DNA of 64,000 nt from NCBI RefSeq assembly GCF_007997005.1, contig NZ_VOSL01000002.1:62001-126000 (forward strand), in the 5' to 3' direction. A program made the translations under genes and the position numbers. The notes under the pieces were generated by a model, which worked only from the letters and a program-made list of their open reading frames with translations, made no database searches and was not told the DNA's origin. Source of the DNA: Lujinxingia vulgaris. Its GTDB lineage: Bacteria; Myxococcota_A; Bradymonadia; Bradymonadales; Bradymonadaceae. This document shows, piece after piece, positions 55,898-64,000 of the stretch. The first letter of the stretch is position 1; each line of letters begins with the position of its first letter.

Positions 55898-56440
55898 TCA
55901 GCGTGGGTCGCGCAAGACCCCCACCTGGGTGCTCAGCGTGGCGTCGCCCACGGTGATATAGAGCATGCCCTCGCTGCGCAGCACGTCCCAGCGGTTGGTG
56001 CGGTCGAGTTTCTCGGCCAGCTGCGCGATGAACTCGGGCGCAAAGGCGATGAGCGCGATGGTCTCGGCGCGGTGAATCTGGCCGCTCTCCAGGTCGCTGA
56101 GCGTGGGCGCGGGATCTTTGTGGGTGTAGACGGCGACCTGGCCGGCGGCTTTGGCGATCTTGTGAAGGCGCTCAGGGGCTGGCTGGCCGATCTCGATCCA
56201 CAGGAGGATCTGTCCGGTGAGGTCAAAGATGGCGATCGTGGGGTCGTCGGGGGTGCTGACCCCGCGGCCAAAGTCGATGCCCTCGCCATACTCCAGGCAG
56301 TAGGCCAGCACACGCGTGACCAGGTAGAGATCGGTCTCGGAGGGGTGCTGAGCGACGCGCAGCTCCAGCGTCTCGTAGACGCCGCGGTCGACGTCGGAGA
56401 GGTTGATCTCAAAGCGGCGCATCGTGGCGCTTAAGGCCAT
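55898..56440 (-). CDS. yaeQ: YaeQ-family protein
   Basis: 180 residues, GGAG five bases before the ATG. Typical YaeQ sequence: MRRFEINLSDVDRGVYETLELRVAQHPSE (quoted as FEINLSDVDRGVYETLELR) and LPQ-like DFGRGVST with LWIEIGQP. Family structure is PD-(D/E)XK-like, with no proven activity. The stop lies in a GACCCACGCTGATC-like remnant of the neighbouring repeat array. Confidence 0.9.
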   Translation of the reverse strand: MALSATMRRFEINLSDVDRGVYETLELRVAQHPSETDLYLVTRVLAYCLEYGEGIDFGRGVSTPDDPTIAIFDLTGQILLWIEIGQPAPERLHKIAKAAGQVAVYTHKDPAPTLSDLESGQIHRAETIALIAFAPEFIAQLAEKLDRTNRWDVLRSEGMLYITVGDATLSTQVGVLRDPR

Positions 56441-56476
56441 GGGGTCTCCACGAGAAGTTAAAAAGCGTGCCGGGGG

Positions 56477-56896
56477 TCAGCCCTCATCGGGCGGGGTGCC
56501 CTCGCCGAGAAGCTCGGTGAGCGCGCCGGTCTGAGGCATGACGATGTACGAGGTCAGGTGCTGGAGCAGCGGCGTTGAGGCGTCGGCGAGCTCGAAGCGG
56601 TAGACGTCGCAAAAGGCATAGCTGCGCTCCTCGCCGGAGGCTGTGGCCACGCGCATCGTGCCGTGGACGACGCCTTCATCGTGGCTGGCGAAGATGCTGC
56701 GAAGCTCCATCCCGCGGGTCTCGCTCTGAGCGAAGACCTCAAAGGCCTGGGCCAGGGCGTCTTTGCCCTCGATGACCATCACGCCCACGATCTCCCAGCG
56801 GATGTCGTCGGCGGCGTGCTCCAGGATGTATTCAAAGTCGCCGCCGGCCAGCGCGTAGTTGAGCGCGGAGAGCAGCGCGTGCAGATCGGTAGGCAT
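56477..56896 (-). CDS. NTF2-like (SnoaL) protein
   Basis: 139 residues, compact alpha+beta cone fold (ALNYALAGGDFEYILEHAADDIRWEI given as DFEYILEHAADDIRWEI, and EGKDALAQAF). Directly upstream of yaeQ on the same strand. Members may be enzymes or stress accessory proteins; no catalytic residue can be assigned. Confidence 0.78.
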   Translation of the reverse strand: MPTDLHALLSALNYALAGGDFEYILEHAADDIRWEIVGVMVIEGKDALAQAFEVFAQSETRGMELRSIFASHDEGVVHGTMRVATASGEERSYAFCDVYRFELADASTPLLQHLTSYIVMPQTGALTELLGEGTPPDEG

Positions 56897-57063
56897 CGCC
56901 GTGGGTCGTTATGGGCCGGGTGTGATGGAAGTCGGGCGCGTCGAGCGCTGGTGCGCATCTTTTGCGCGGTGCCGGGCCGGTGCGGCGAGGGCGGTGTACC
57001 GCATCCGCCGGGGGCGCGTCACTTCGAATCGCTCGGCGACGCATGATTTCTCGGGTACGCAAC

Positions 57064-57118
57064 GACCCGGGGTCGCCGATCACCCGCATGGTTGGCGGTT
57101 GAAGGGCGACCCCGGGTC
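57064..57118. repeat. Array 11: single 55-bp core element
   Basis: Motifs GACCCGGGGTC at 57064 and GACCCCGGGTC at 57108, with 33-nt core between them carrying CGCAT at 11-15 and GCGGTTG at 21-27. A degraded motif (GCCGTGGGTC) is at about 56900, next to the NTF2-like start. Confidence 0.85.
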
Positions 57119-57145
57119 AGAACTCAGCGCGGTGTTAGGCCGCGC

Positions 57146-59026
57146 TCAGGGCACGATGCACACGCCCTCTTGAGAGCCGGACGCGGTGCACATGCCGCTG
57201 CAGCAGTCGGAGGGGCGAGAGCAGGGCAGGTAGGCCGGCTGGCAGGAGAGCAGCGCGCAGACGCCTTCTTCGCAGCGCAGCGGGCTGCAGCAGTCGGAGT
57301 CGGAAGCGCAGCCGTCATCGGTGCTCCCGCAGACCGGATCGGGATCGGGATCCGGGTCGACATCGGGATCGGGGCCGACATCGTCGCCGGGATCGGGATC
57401 CGGGTCGGTGTCGGGATCGGGGCAGCTCTGGCCGACGCGACCCACGCCGCGATCGTAGTGGATGCTGACCTGGTTGTTCGCGCCGAAGCGGCTTCCGTGG
57501 AGCCCGCCGAAGATCTCGATCTCGTTGTTGGTCTCAATGCCGCCGGGCACCGCGTAGATGTAGCCGCCGACGTCGATCGGGTTGTTGGATCGGAAGCCGT
57601 TGGGGCCGCCGACATACATGCGCATCAAGGCCGGGTAGTTTGGCGAGCCCAGGCGAAAGGGGTTGTTGGTGCGCACGTCGCCGGCCACAAAGACATCGAA
57701 GCTGGCGTCGGGGGTGAGCGTGATGGTGAGCTGGCCGTTGCTCTCGATGTCGCCCCCGACGTAGAGGGCGGTGTTGCCGGTGGCCACGATGGTGGTGGGC
57801 TCGTTGGGCGAGATCTCGCTCAGGTAGTAGTTGCCGCAGGGCAGCTCCAGACGCACCCCGCCCGAGTGGTTTTTGAGCACATCGGGGTCGAGACCGAGGG
57901 CGGCGTTGTCGTTATCGTCGCGTCGGCTGGCGACGATGGCGCCCACGTCGATGCGGTCGTCCTCCTCGCAGTAGGAGCAGGCGTCGCCGACGCTCACCGG
58001 CCCCTCATTGAGGCTCTGGTAGGTGACGTTGGGGTGGACGGAGGTGCCGGCCGGGACGTGGAGATCGCCGCCGATGGTCACGCCGTGGTTGGTGCCGATG
58101 TCGCCCACCATAAAGGCGTCTTCGCCCACCGAGACCGGGAAGTTGTTGTAGAAGTCACCGCCGTTGTAGAGGCGCTGGCCGATCTCGGCGCCGATGTTGA
58201 GGTTGATGCCCTCGGAGCCGGCCACCCAGAGGGAGCCGGTGACGTCGACCAGGCCGTTGGCGCGCTGGCTGCCGTTGGTGCCCACGCCACCGCCGGGACC
58301 GCCCGGGGTGTAGGGGCCGACGCTGCTGTCGTAGGCATCGACCATCAGCCCCACGTTGGTCACGACGTCGTCGCAGGAGCATAAACCCCAGCGGAAGGTG
58401 TATTCGGCCAGGTCGCCGGCGCAGGCCTGCGGGGATCCCTGCCCGGGCTCAAAGTCGATGACCGGGCCGACGCCCTCGCAGCTTGCGGGGCCGGGCTCCA
58501 GGGCGATGACCTCGCGGCAGGTGCCGGCGACGCAGCCTTCGCCGGCGTCGCAGGTGATGCCGCAGCCGCCGCAGTGGTCGCTGTCGAGCGAGGTGTCCAC
58601 GCACGCTCCCCCGCAGGCCTCCAGCTCGCCGGGACAACTTTCGGGGTCGACGCAGCTTCCGCCGGAGCAGACGTCTGAGCCCTCACAGACCACCCCGCAG
58701 CCCCCGCAGTTCTCGGGATCCACGCTGGTGGGGATGCACTCCCCGTCGCAGCGGTCCTGGTAGGAGGGGCAGCTCTCATCGACGGGGGCGTCGTCTGTGT
58801 CGCCCGCGTCGTCGGGGTTGGTGTCGCCGGTGTCGCCGGGAGCGGTGTCGGGCGGATCGGTGTCGGTATCGGCGGAGGTGTCGGGGGCTGTGTCGAGCCC
58901 GCCGTCGTCGCTGACGTCGGGCACGTCGTCGCCCTCGCGCTCCGAAGGTGCGACGTCATCGCTGCAGGCGCTGCTCATCAGACTTACACACAACAAACCC
59001 ACCAGGGGCCAGGTCAGGTGTCTCAT
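57146..59026 (-). CDS. Cys-rich lipoprotein with polymer-forming-type repeats
   Basis: 626 residues; lipobox SSAC; Asp/Thr tether of about 60 residues; then two Cys-rich EGF-like units (CGGCGVVCEGSDVC; CGGCGITCDAGEGC), a long beta-solenoid-like section resembling bactofilin-type polymer-forming proteins (GGDFYNNFPVSVGEDAF; VGGDIESNGQL; TNNEIEIFGGLHGS), and a C-terminal six-Cys knot (CGSTDDGCASDSDCCSPLRCEEGVC given as fragments). A surface structural protein is likely. No enzyme motif. Confidence 0.75.
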   Translation of the reverse strand: MRHLTWPLVGLLCVSLMSSACSDDVAPSEREGDDVPDVSDDGGLDTAPDTSADTDTDPPDTAPGDTGDTNPDDAGDTDDAPVDESCPSYQDRCDGECIPTSVDPENCGGCGVVCEGSDVCSGGSCVDPESCPGELEACGGACVDTSLDSDHCGGCGITCDAGEGCVAGTCREVIALEPGPASCEGVGPVIDFEPGQGSPQACAGDLAEYTFRWGLCSCDDVVTNVGLMVDAYDSSVGPYTPGGPGGGVGTNGSQRANGLVDVTGSLWVAGSEGINLNIGAEIGQRLYNGGDFYNNFPVSVGEDAFMVGDIGTNHGVTIGGDLHVPAGTSVHPNVTYQSLNEGPVSVGDACSYCEEDDRIDVGAIVASRRDDNDNAALGLDPDVLKNHSGGVRLELPCGNYYLSEISPNEPTTIVATGNTALYVGGDIESNGQLTITLTPDASFDVFVAGDVRTNNPFRLGSPNYPALMRMYVGGPNGFRSNNPIDVGGYIYAVPGGIETNNEIEIFGGLHGSRFGANNQVSIHYDRGVGRVGQSCPDPDTDPDPDPGDDVGPDPDVDPDPDPDPVCGSTDDGCASDSDCCSPLRCEEGVCALLSCQPAYLPCSRPSDCCSGMCTASGSQEGVCIVP

Positions 59027-59296
59027 CCTGAAACTCTACGCTGAAAGAAGGCAGAACACATCGGGGGGTGGTGATTCTCGGGGGCGCGTCAACGCTACCA
59101 CACTCGGGGGGCGAAGCGCAGCGATGGGGGCGTAACAGGCTGTGTCAGCCGGTGGGTGTAAAACGGGGGGAGGACGGTCCATCGGTTGGTGACACGCCCC
59201 TCGCTCCTACATTGCCCCCGAGGGCCGAGGCCCGCAGAGAGGGCGCGAGAGGCGCGTCCGCTCGACGTTTTACGCAGTTACGCAGGGAGTGACGCG

Positions 59297-59965
59297 ATGA
59301 CCTACGAGATCTTGTTGATGCGCGTGCAGCGCCGAAGCGGCATTGAGGACGCCGGGCTGCTTCAGGAGCTTGTGCACCGGGTGATCCTGGAGCTGGCCAG
59401 CGGTCTGAGCCGGGAGAGCGCCGAGGTGGTGGCCGAGCGCCTGCCCGAGCCGCTGGCCTCCGAGCTCCGGGCGGCCCCCTCCTCTCAATCAAAAACTCGG
59501 GCGGCTTCACCCCCGGGCATCACACCGACCGCGCTCTACACGGGCGTGGGTGAGGCGCTCGCGCTTGATGAGGGCTTTGCCATGGAGTTCAGCCGGGTGG
59601 TCTGCCAGGTCATCAGCGAGAGCGTGGGCAGCGAGCGCCGCACGTTGCTCATCGCGCGCCTGGGCGAGGACTGGCGTGAGCTCTTTGAGCCGCGCAAGGC
59701 CGACTTCGGCCATCGCCCCGAGCTGGCCGAGGAGCCCGGTGTGGCCGACCGCACCACCCGCGACGATCTGGCCGAAGGCCGCCCCGGGAGCACCCACCCC
59801 TTGAGCGAGGGGAGCGTCGCCCAGCAGGACTCCATCGCCCGCGACGAGGAGCCCCACCAGGGTGACAGGGTGGCGACCAGCCGCGGAAAACCGGCCCGCC
59901 GCACCCTGGCCGAGGGCCGCCCCGGGAGCTCGCGATCGATCAACGAGCCCGGGCGGCACAGCTGA
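59297..59965 (+). CDS. DUF2267 protein with repeated C-terminal tail
   Basis: 222 residues from the ATG at 59297 (AGGGAG upstream). DUF2267 module(s): VAERLPEPLASELR and a second lobe LALDEGFAMEFSRVVCQVISESVG. The disordered C-terminal tail contains the repeated LAEGRPGS element twice and Ser/Arg stretches. Function of DUF2267 unknown; no signal peptide. Confidence 0.78.
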   Translation: MTYEILLMRVQRRSGIEDAGLLQELVHRVILELASGLSRESAEVVAERLPEPLASELRAAPSSQSKTRAASPPGITPTALYTGVGEALALDEGFAMEFSRVVCQVISESVGSERRTLLIARLGEDWRELFEPRKADFGHRPELAEEPGVADRTTRDDLAEGRPGSTHPLSEGSVAQQDSIARDEEPHQGDRVATSRGKPARRTLAEGRPGSSRSINEPGRHS

Positions 59966-59998
59966 GCGTGTGGCCGCGATGTGAGGGGAGGGATGGCT

Positions 59999-60461
59999 GA
60001 CCGTGGGTCAGGTTTTTTGCTCAGGGTGGGTTGACCGTGGGTCATGTCGCATACCCCGTCGAAGGTGACCGTGGGTCATGTCGCATACCCCGTGGAAGGT
60101 GACCGTGGGTCATCTCGCATACCCCGTGGAGGTTGACCGTGGGTCAGGTGGTATACCCCGTTGAAGGTGACCCTGGGTTGAGCCTCATGCGCATATATTA
60201 AGGGCGAGGCGTGACCGTGGGTCATCCCGCCTACCCTGTTGAAGATGACCGTGGGTCATCTCGCATACCCCGTCAAAGCTGACCCAGGGTCATCCCGCAT
60301 ACCCCGTGGAAGGTGACCGTGGGTCATCTCGCATACCCCGTGGAAGGTGACCGTGGGTCATCTCGCATACCCCGTGGAAGGTGACCGTGGGTCATCCCGC
60401 ATACCCCGTCAAAGCTGACCCAGGGTCATCTCGCATACCCCGTTAAAGCTGACCGTGGGTC
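59999..60461. repeat. Array 12: fourteen GACC-NNN-GGTC repeats, 34-bp phased, one core
   Basis: Motifs start at 59999, 60033, 60067, 60101, 60135, 60169, 60213, 60247, 60281, 60315, 60349, 60383, 60417 and 60451. All intervals are 34 bp except the 44-bp core 60169-60213 (CGCAT at 11-15). Spacers carry CGCATACCCCG, the reverse complement of the GGGGTAT spacers of arrays 4 and 5. The final motif overlaps the TGA stop of the convergent DUF4336 gene. Confidence 0.92.
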
Positions 60462-61152
60462 AGCTTCCAGCGCGCGCGAGCTCGGCGCCAAACGCCTCCT
60501 GAAAACGGCGCCGGCCCTCGTCTGCCAGAGGTTCGCCGTGGGCGATGACGACGCGATCAAACTCCCAGTCGAGCAGCGCGGGCAGGGAGCTTGCGAAGGC
60601 CTCTTTGTCGGCGATGCCCGAGCGCAAGATCCGGGTGGGGCCGAAGCTGCCAAGGGCGCCGTTGAGACGCATGAACATGCGCGTCCACCAGTGCGGGTGG
60701 TCGGGGAAATGAAAGCAGAGGTCGGTCAGGATCAGCGTGCCGCTCTGAGGCTCATAAAAGACGTGCTCCCGCAGCTTAGGCATGCCCTCGATCCGGTGCC
60801 AGCGCAGGCTATCCTCCAGCTCCCCCGTCGGCGAGAGGGTCAGCGCCTGATCCAACTCGCCGATCTTCTCGGGGAGGCCCGGCGGGACGAGCACGCGGGC
60901 CTGTGGCCAGCGCGCCATCGCCTTTTTCAAGTAGAGGTGATGAAAGAGGTTCGGGGCGATGATGGTCTTAAGCTCGCCGAGGTGGTCGATCTCGGCCTGG
61001 TCCTCATCGCTGAAAGAAACCGGGCTGATCATCGTCAGCTCGCCAGAGGGCAGCCGAATCAGGGTGCTGCGCGTGCCCATCTGCACGCCGGCCAGCTTGA
61101 GGGGGTGGTCGATCAACCAGATGGTGTCGGTGAAGGGGCGCAGGCGGCTCAT
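60460..61152 (-). CDS. DUF4336 domain protein
   Basis: 230 residues from the ATG at 61152 (AGGA upstream). The fold is metallo-beta-lactamase-like (IWLIDHPLKLAG; IIAPNLFHHLYLKKA; LILTDLCFHFPDHPHWWTRM). The classic HxHxDH zinc motif is not obvious, so activity is uncertain. Its stop codon is part of the last array-12 palindrome. Confidence 0.85.
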   Translation of the reverse strand: MSRLRPFTDTIWLIDHPLKLAGVQMGTRSTLIRLPSGELTMISPVSFSDEDQAEIDHLGELKTIIAPNLFHHLYLKKAMARWPQARVLVPPGLPEKIGELDQALTLSPTGELEDSLRWHRIEGMPKLREHVFYEPQSGTLILTDLCFHFPDHPHWWTRMFMRLNGALGSFGPTRILRSGIADKEAFASSLPALLDWEFDRVVIAHGEPLADEGRRRFQEAFGAELARAGS

Positions 61153-61304
61153 GGCGTGTCCTGAGTGGGGGGCGGGGGGGACAATACATGCGGGCATGGT
61201 GACGATGCGCCACAACCCGAGCAATGGCGAGGTGGCAATCTGACGCACGCGTCACCTCCCGAGGTCATAAGGGCTCGTGGATACGTTGATGAAAGGGCGC
61301 AGGG

Positions 61305-62654
61305 TTACGCTGCCAGGGCGTCGGCGCGGTCTTTTTCGGCCTTGCGGGCGATGGCGCGGCCTTCATCCACGTCGACAAAGAGCAGCAGCAGGCCGCCGAT
61401 AATGAAAAAACCGATCACCGAGAGGATCGCCTGACGGCTCGACCCGGTGGCGATGATCATCAACGAGAAGATCGCCGGCCCGAAGATGCCCGCGAATTTT
61501 TCGAAGACGGCAAAGAAGCCGAAAAACTCCCCGCTCTTATGACGGGGGATCAGGCTTGCGAAGAGCGAGCGCGAGAGGGCCTGGGTGCCCCCCTGGACCG
61601 TGCCGACGAGCAGCGCGAGCAGCACAAAATGCACCCAGGTGGTCATAAAGTAGGCCAGCACGCTGATGCCCATGTACACAAAAAGCCCGAAGAAGAGGGC
61701 GGTCTTGGTGGTAAATCGCCCGGCCAGGGTGCCGAAGATGAAGGTGAAGGGCACGCCCACGATCTGCACCAGCACAATGGAGCCGATGAGCACCCCCTGC
61801 TCAATGCCCAGCTCGGTGCCGTAGATGGTGGCCATGCGGATGATCGTGCCGATGCCGTCGTTGTAGATCAGAAAGGCCAAAAGCATCAAAAAGGCGTGTT
61901 TGAAGCCGCGCAGCTCGCCAAAGGTGTGGCGAAGTCGGCCCAGGGCGCGGCGCACCGCCTGGCCGGCCGAGACCGCCTGCATACCCTCCGGGAGCGGCGG
62001 CTCGGGCACCCGCCGAAAGAGCGGGATGGAGAAGGCCAGCCACCAGATCGCCACCGTGATAAAGGCCAGGCGGCTCGGGAGCGTGCTCTCGACGGGCAAA
62101 AAGAACCAGGCCGGCTTCATGATCATCGCCAGGTTCAGCGTCAGGAGCAGCGTCGCCCCCGCATAGCCCACGGCGAAGCCGGCGGTGGAGACGCGGTCGA
62201 TCTCATGCTCGCGCGCGATATGCGGGAGCATCGCGTCGTAGAAGATCATCGAGCCGTTGGCCCCCAGGTTGGCGATCATGAAGAGGCCGGCGGCCAGCAG
62301 CCAGTCGCCCTCCTGAATGAAATACATCCCGGCGACTGCGGCGATGCCGATGCCGGCGAAGGTGCCGAGAAAACGTTTTTTGACGGTGGCGAAGTCGGCA
62401 ATCGCCCCGACCACGGGCGCGATTGCCGCCACGATCGCCAGCGCCAGAGTGGTGGCCGTGGCGAAGTGCTGCGTGGCCAGCGTGGGGTCAAGACCCCGGG
62501 CGGCTACGCGCTGAAAGTAGATCGGGAAGACGGCCACGATGATCACGGCGTACATCCCCGTGATCGCCCAGTCGTACATCGCCCAGGCGCGCAGCTCGGG
62601 TCGGTGCAGGCCCAGCGCTTCGAGCAGGCGGTGGGTGCGTGTTGACGAGCTCAT
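61305..62654 (-). CDS. MFS transporter, UMF1/Atg22-like
   Basis: 449 residues with about twelve membrane helices, a conserved cytoplasmic loop PPLPEGMQAVSAG, and segment IPRHKSGEFFGFFAVFEKFAGIFGP typical of UMF1 permeases (quoted as SGEFFGFFAVFEKFAG). Substrate unknown; relatives in yeast export amino acids from vacuoles. Confidence 0.9.
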   Translation of the reverse strand: MSSSTRTHRLLEALGLHRPELRAWAMYDWAITGMYAVIIVAVFPIYFQRVAARGLDPTLATQHFATATTLALAIVAAIAPVVGAIADFATVKKRFLGTFAGIGIAAVAGMYFIQEGDWLLAAGLFMIANLGANGSMIFYDAMLPHIAREHEIDRVSTAGFAVGYAGATLLLTLNLAMIMKPAWFFLPVESTLPSRLAFITVAIWWLAFSIPLFRRVPEPPLPEGMQAVSAGQAVRRALGRLRHTFGELRGFKHAFLMLLAFLIYNDGIGTIIRMATIYGTELGIEQGVLIGSIVLVQIVGVPFTFIFGTLAGRFTTKTALFFGLFVYMGISVLAYFMTTWVHFVLLALLVGTVQGGTQALSRSLFASLIPRHKSGEFFGFFAVFEKFAGIFGPAIFSLMIIATGSSRQAILSVIGFFIIGGLLLLFVDVDEGRAIARKAEKDRADALAA

Positions 62655-62746
62655 GGCGGTACTCCGTCTGGGGTTGCTTTGCTTGAAGTTGCTTTAAAAT
62701 CAATGGGTTAGGTTCGGTGCGTGGCCGCCTTTTTAGCCCCTCTGGC

Positions 62747-63238
62747 TCAGTCGAGATCGTTCGGGCGCACGATCTGCACCAGGCGCATCGTGGAGGCCTG
62801 GCAGGCCTCCGCCCAGGTGTCGCCCCTGCCCATGAGCAGCGCGGCGTTGGCGGTGGTCATGGTGTGGAAGGTGCCGGCCAGGTAGCCCAACACCTGCTCA
62901 AAGCCCGGGTTGTGCCCGAGCACCAGCGCCGTCTCCACCTCGTCTTCCAGCGTGGCCAGAGCGTCGAGCACGTCACCGGTGCGCGGCAGGTAGAGCGTGC
63001 TCTCAAGGCGCAGCTCGCAGTCGGGAAAGGAGGGGGCCATCAGCTCAAAGGTCTCGCGGGTGCGGGTGGCGTCGGAGCAGAGGGCGACCTGCGGCACCCA
63101 CCCGAGCTCGGCCAGCCGCGCCCCGACGCGGGGGGCATCCTTGCGGCCACGGGGGGTTAAGGGGCGGCGGTGGTCGCTTAAGCCGGGCTCAGCCCAGTCG
63201 CTCTTGGCGTGGCGCATCACGATCAGACGGCGTTGCAT
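62747..63238 (-). CDS. sixA: SixA-type phosphohistidine phosphatase
   Basis: 163 residues. The RHG signature is MRHAKSDW with catalytic His10, then SDATRTRETFE and GHNPGFE with the second His. It should remove phosphate from phosphohistidine of histidine-kinase phosphorelay proteins. Confidence 0.9.
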   Translation of the reverse strand: MQRRLIVMRHAKSDWAEPGLSDHRRPLTPRGRKDAPRVGARLAELGWVPQVALCSDATRTRETFELMAPSFPDCELRLESTLYLPRTGDVLDALATLEDEVETALVLGHNPGFEQVLGYLAGTFHTMTTANAALLMGRGDTWAEACQASTMRLVQIVRPNDLD

Positions 63239-63545
63239 GGGGGAGACCTCATCTCAATCAAAGGCCGGCCGGGCCGCAGGGTCGGGCCTCGGGCGCGTCG
63301 TCGTTCGGGGGCCACCGGGGAGGACCGGGGGCGGCTCAAAGGTTGCCGGCGAATCTTGGTCTTTTGGGGCCCGGGGGTCAACGCCGCGCTGAGGAGCATG
63401 GGGGATTGGCGGGCGTGTTTAGCTTCGAGTCTGAACAACGATGAGATGGGTCGAGCACCCGCAACCCGGCTGCGCCTCAGCGGGCAAGGGGTATGCGGCA
63501 TCCTCGATCCAGCACTGCCGCAATCGGCGGCGACGGAGGCGTTTT
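63239..63545. other. divergent intergenic gap
   Basis: About 307 bp between sixA and the hibernation factor gene. It must contain both promoters; nothing specific recognised. Confidence 0.4.
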
Positions 63546-64000
63546 ATGCGAGTACCGCTGGAGATCGCGTTCAAGCAAGTTGAGGCAAGCGCCTCGTTGG
63601 AGCGGCTGGTGCGCGAGCGGGTGGATCGCCTGCCGCGCTATTTTCAGAGGATCATCGCCTGCCGGGTGGCCGTGGAGGCGGCCAGCCGCAACAACCAGCA
63701 CGAGGTCACCGGCTACCGGGTGCGCGTGGAGGTGAGCGTGCCGGGCAACGATCTTGTGGCCACGGCCACCCCTCGCCAGGGGGCGTCGGCGCGGGCGGTG
63801 GTGCACGACCCCTATCAGGCGGTGCGCGACGCGTTTGTGGCCATGGAGCGCCGCTTAAAGAGCTACGCCGGTCGGCTGCGCACCGAGCGCAAACCCCGGG
63901 CCAACGCCCCCCATGCGGTCATCACGCATCTCGACACCGAGGAGGGGTTCGGGTTTCTGCGCACGATCGGCGGGCGCGAGATCTACTTTCATAAAAACGC
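63546..64000 (+). CDS. HPF/RaiA ribosome hibernation factor fused to a cold-shock domain (partial)
   Basis: 151 codons before the right edge. GGAGG six bases before the ATG. Residues 1-105 are a RaiA/HPF domain (VPLEIAFKQVEASASLERLVRERV; VRVEVSVPGNDLVATATP; YQAVRDAFVAMERRLKSY). Residues from about 130 begin a cold-shock fold (DTEEGFGFLRTIGGREIYFHKN) cut by the window end. It probably binds inactive ribosomes; the CSD would add RNA contact. Confidence 0.85.
   Translation, partial: MRVPLEIAFKQVEASASLERLVRERVDRLPRYFQRIIACRVAVEAASRNNQHEVTGYRVRVEVSVPGNDLVATATPRQGASARAVVHDPYQAVRDAFVAMERRLKSYAGRLRTERKPRANAPHAVITHLDTEEGFGFLRTIGGREIYFHKN

Overview
The window is about 65% GC and gene-dense. Nearly half of its proteins are secreted lipoproteins or outer-membrane proteins, many with an Asp/Thr/Gly-rich tether just after the lipobox. 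It also has a kinase-ATPase-TPR signalling protein, Cys-rich surface proteins, an LpoB operon and a myxobacterial-type polyunsaturated fatty-acid synthase. This fits a deltaproteobacterial (Myxococcota/Bradymonadales-like) chromosome. The lineage is inferred from gene content; no rRNA or tRNA gene was found to test it.

Layout. 1-4.4 kb: minus-strand PUFA synthase genes (stand-alone enoyl reductase, then a ketosynthase-acyltransferase protein running off the left edge). 5-14.8 kb: DUF362 protein, beta-helix lipoprotein, kinase/ATPase/TPR protein, serine hydrolase and a Cys-rich lipoprotein. 15.3-21.8 kb: a translationally coupled efflux operon (TetR, periplasmic adaptor, and an RND pump fused to a TolC-like channel) with twin operators in front. 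22.3-30.3 kb: two divergent operons facing each other across two Fur-like boxes (RCC1 protein plus di-haem DUF1111 protein on the left; porin, imelysin and a second DUF1111 protein on the right), read as an iron-responsive surface system. 30.8-35 kb: a small conserved-looking protein and an LpoB / COG3014-like lipoprotein / beta-barrel operon. 35-50 kb: lipoproteins, a copper monooxygenase-like protein, TPR and HEAT proteins, superoxide dismutase, DUF547, a monoacylglycerol-lipase-like hydrolase and a FadL-like channel. 50-64 kb: beta-propeller protein, acidic and Cys-rich lipoproteins, MsrA, YaeQ, an NTF2-like protein, DUF2267, DUF4336, an MFS permease, SixA, and a ribosome hibernation factor fused to a cold-shock domain that runs off the right edge.

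The most unusual feature is a repeat system in the gaps between genes. About 100 copies of an 11-bp interrupted palindrome, GACC-NNN-GGTC (mostly GTG or CAG in the middle), occur in eleven intergenic arrays. Start-to-start spacings fall almost only into three classes: 23-24, 33-35 and 44 bp. Each 44-bp interval has a 33-nt core, and in most arrays CGCAT sits at exactly core position 11-15 on one strand. Spacer sequence differs between arrays while the spacings stay fixed. That suggests a protein or nucleoprotein assembly reading phased sites, or a mobile/amplifying repeat with strict internal geometry. I cannot match it to any described repeat family from the sequence alone.
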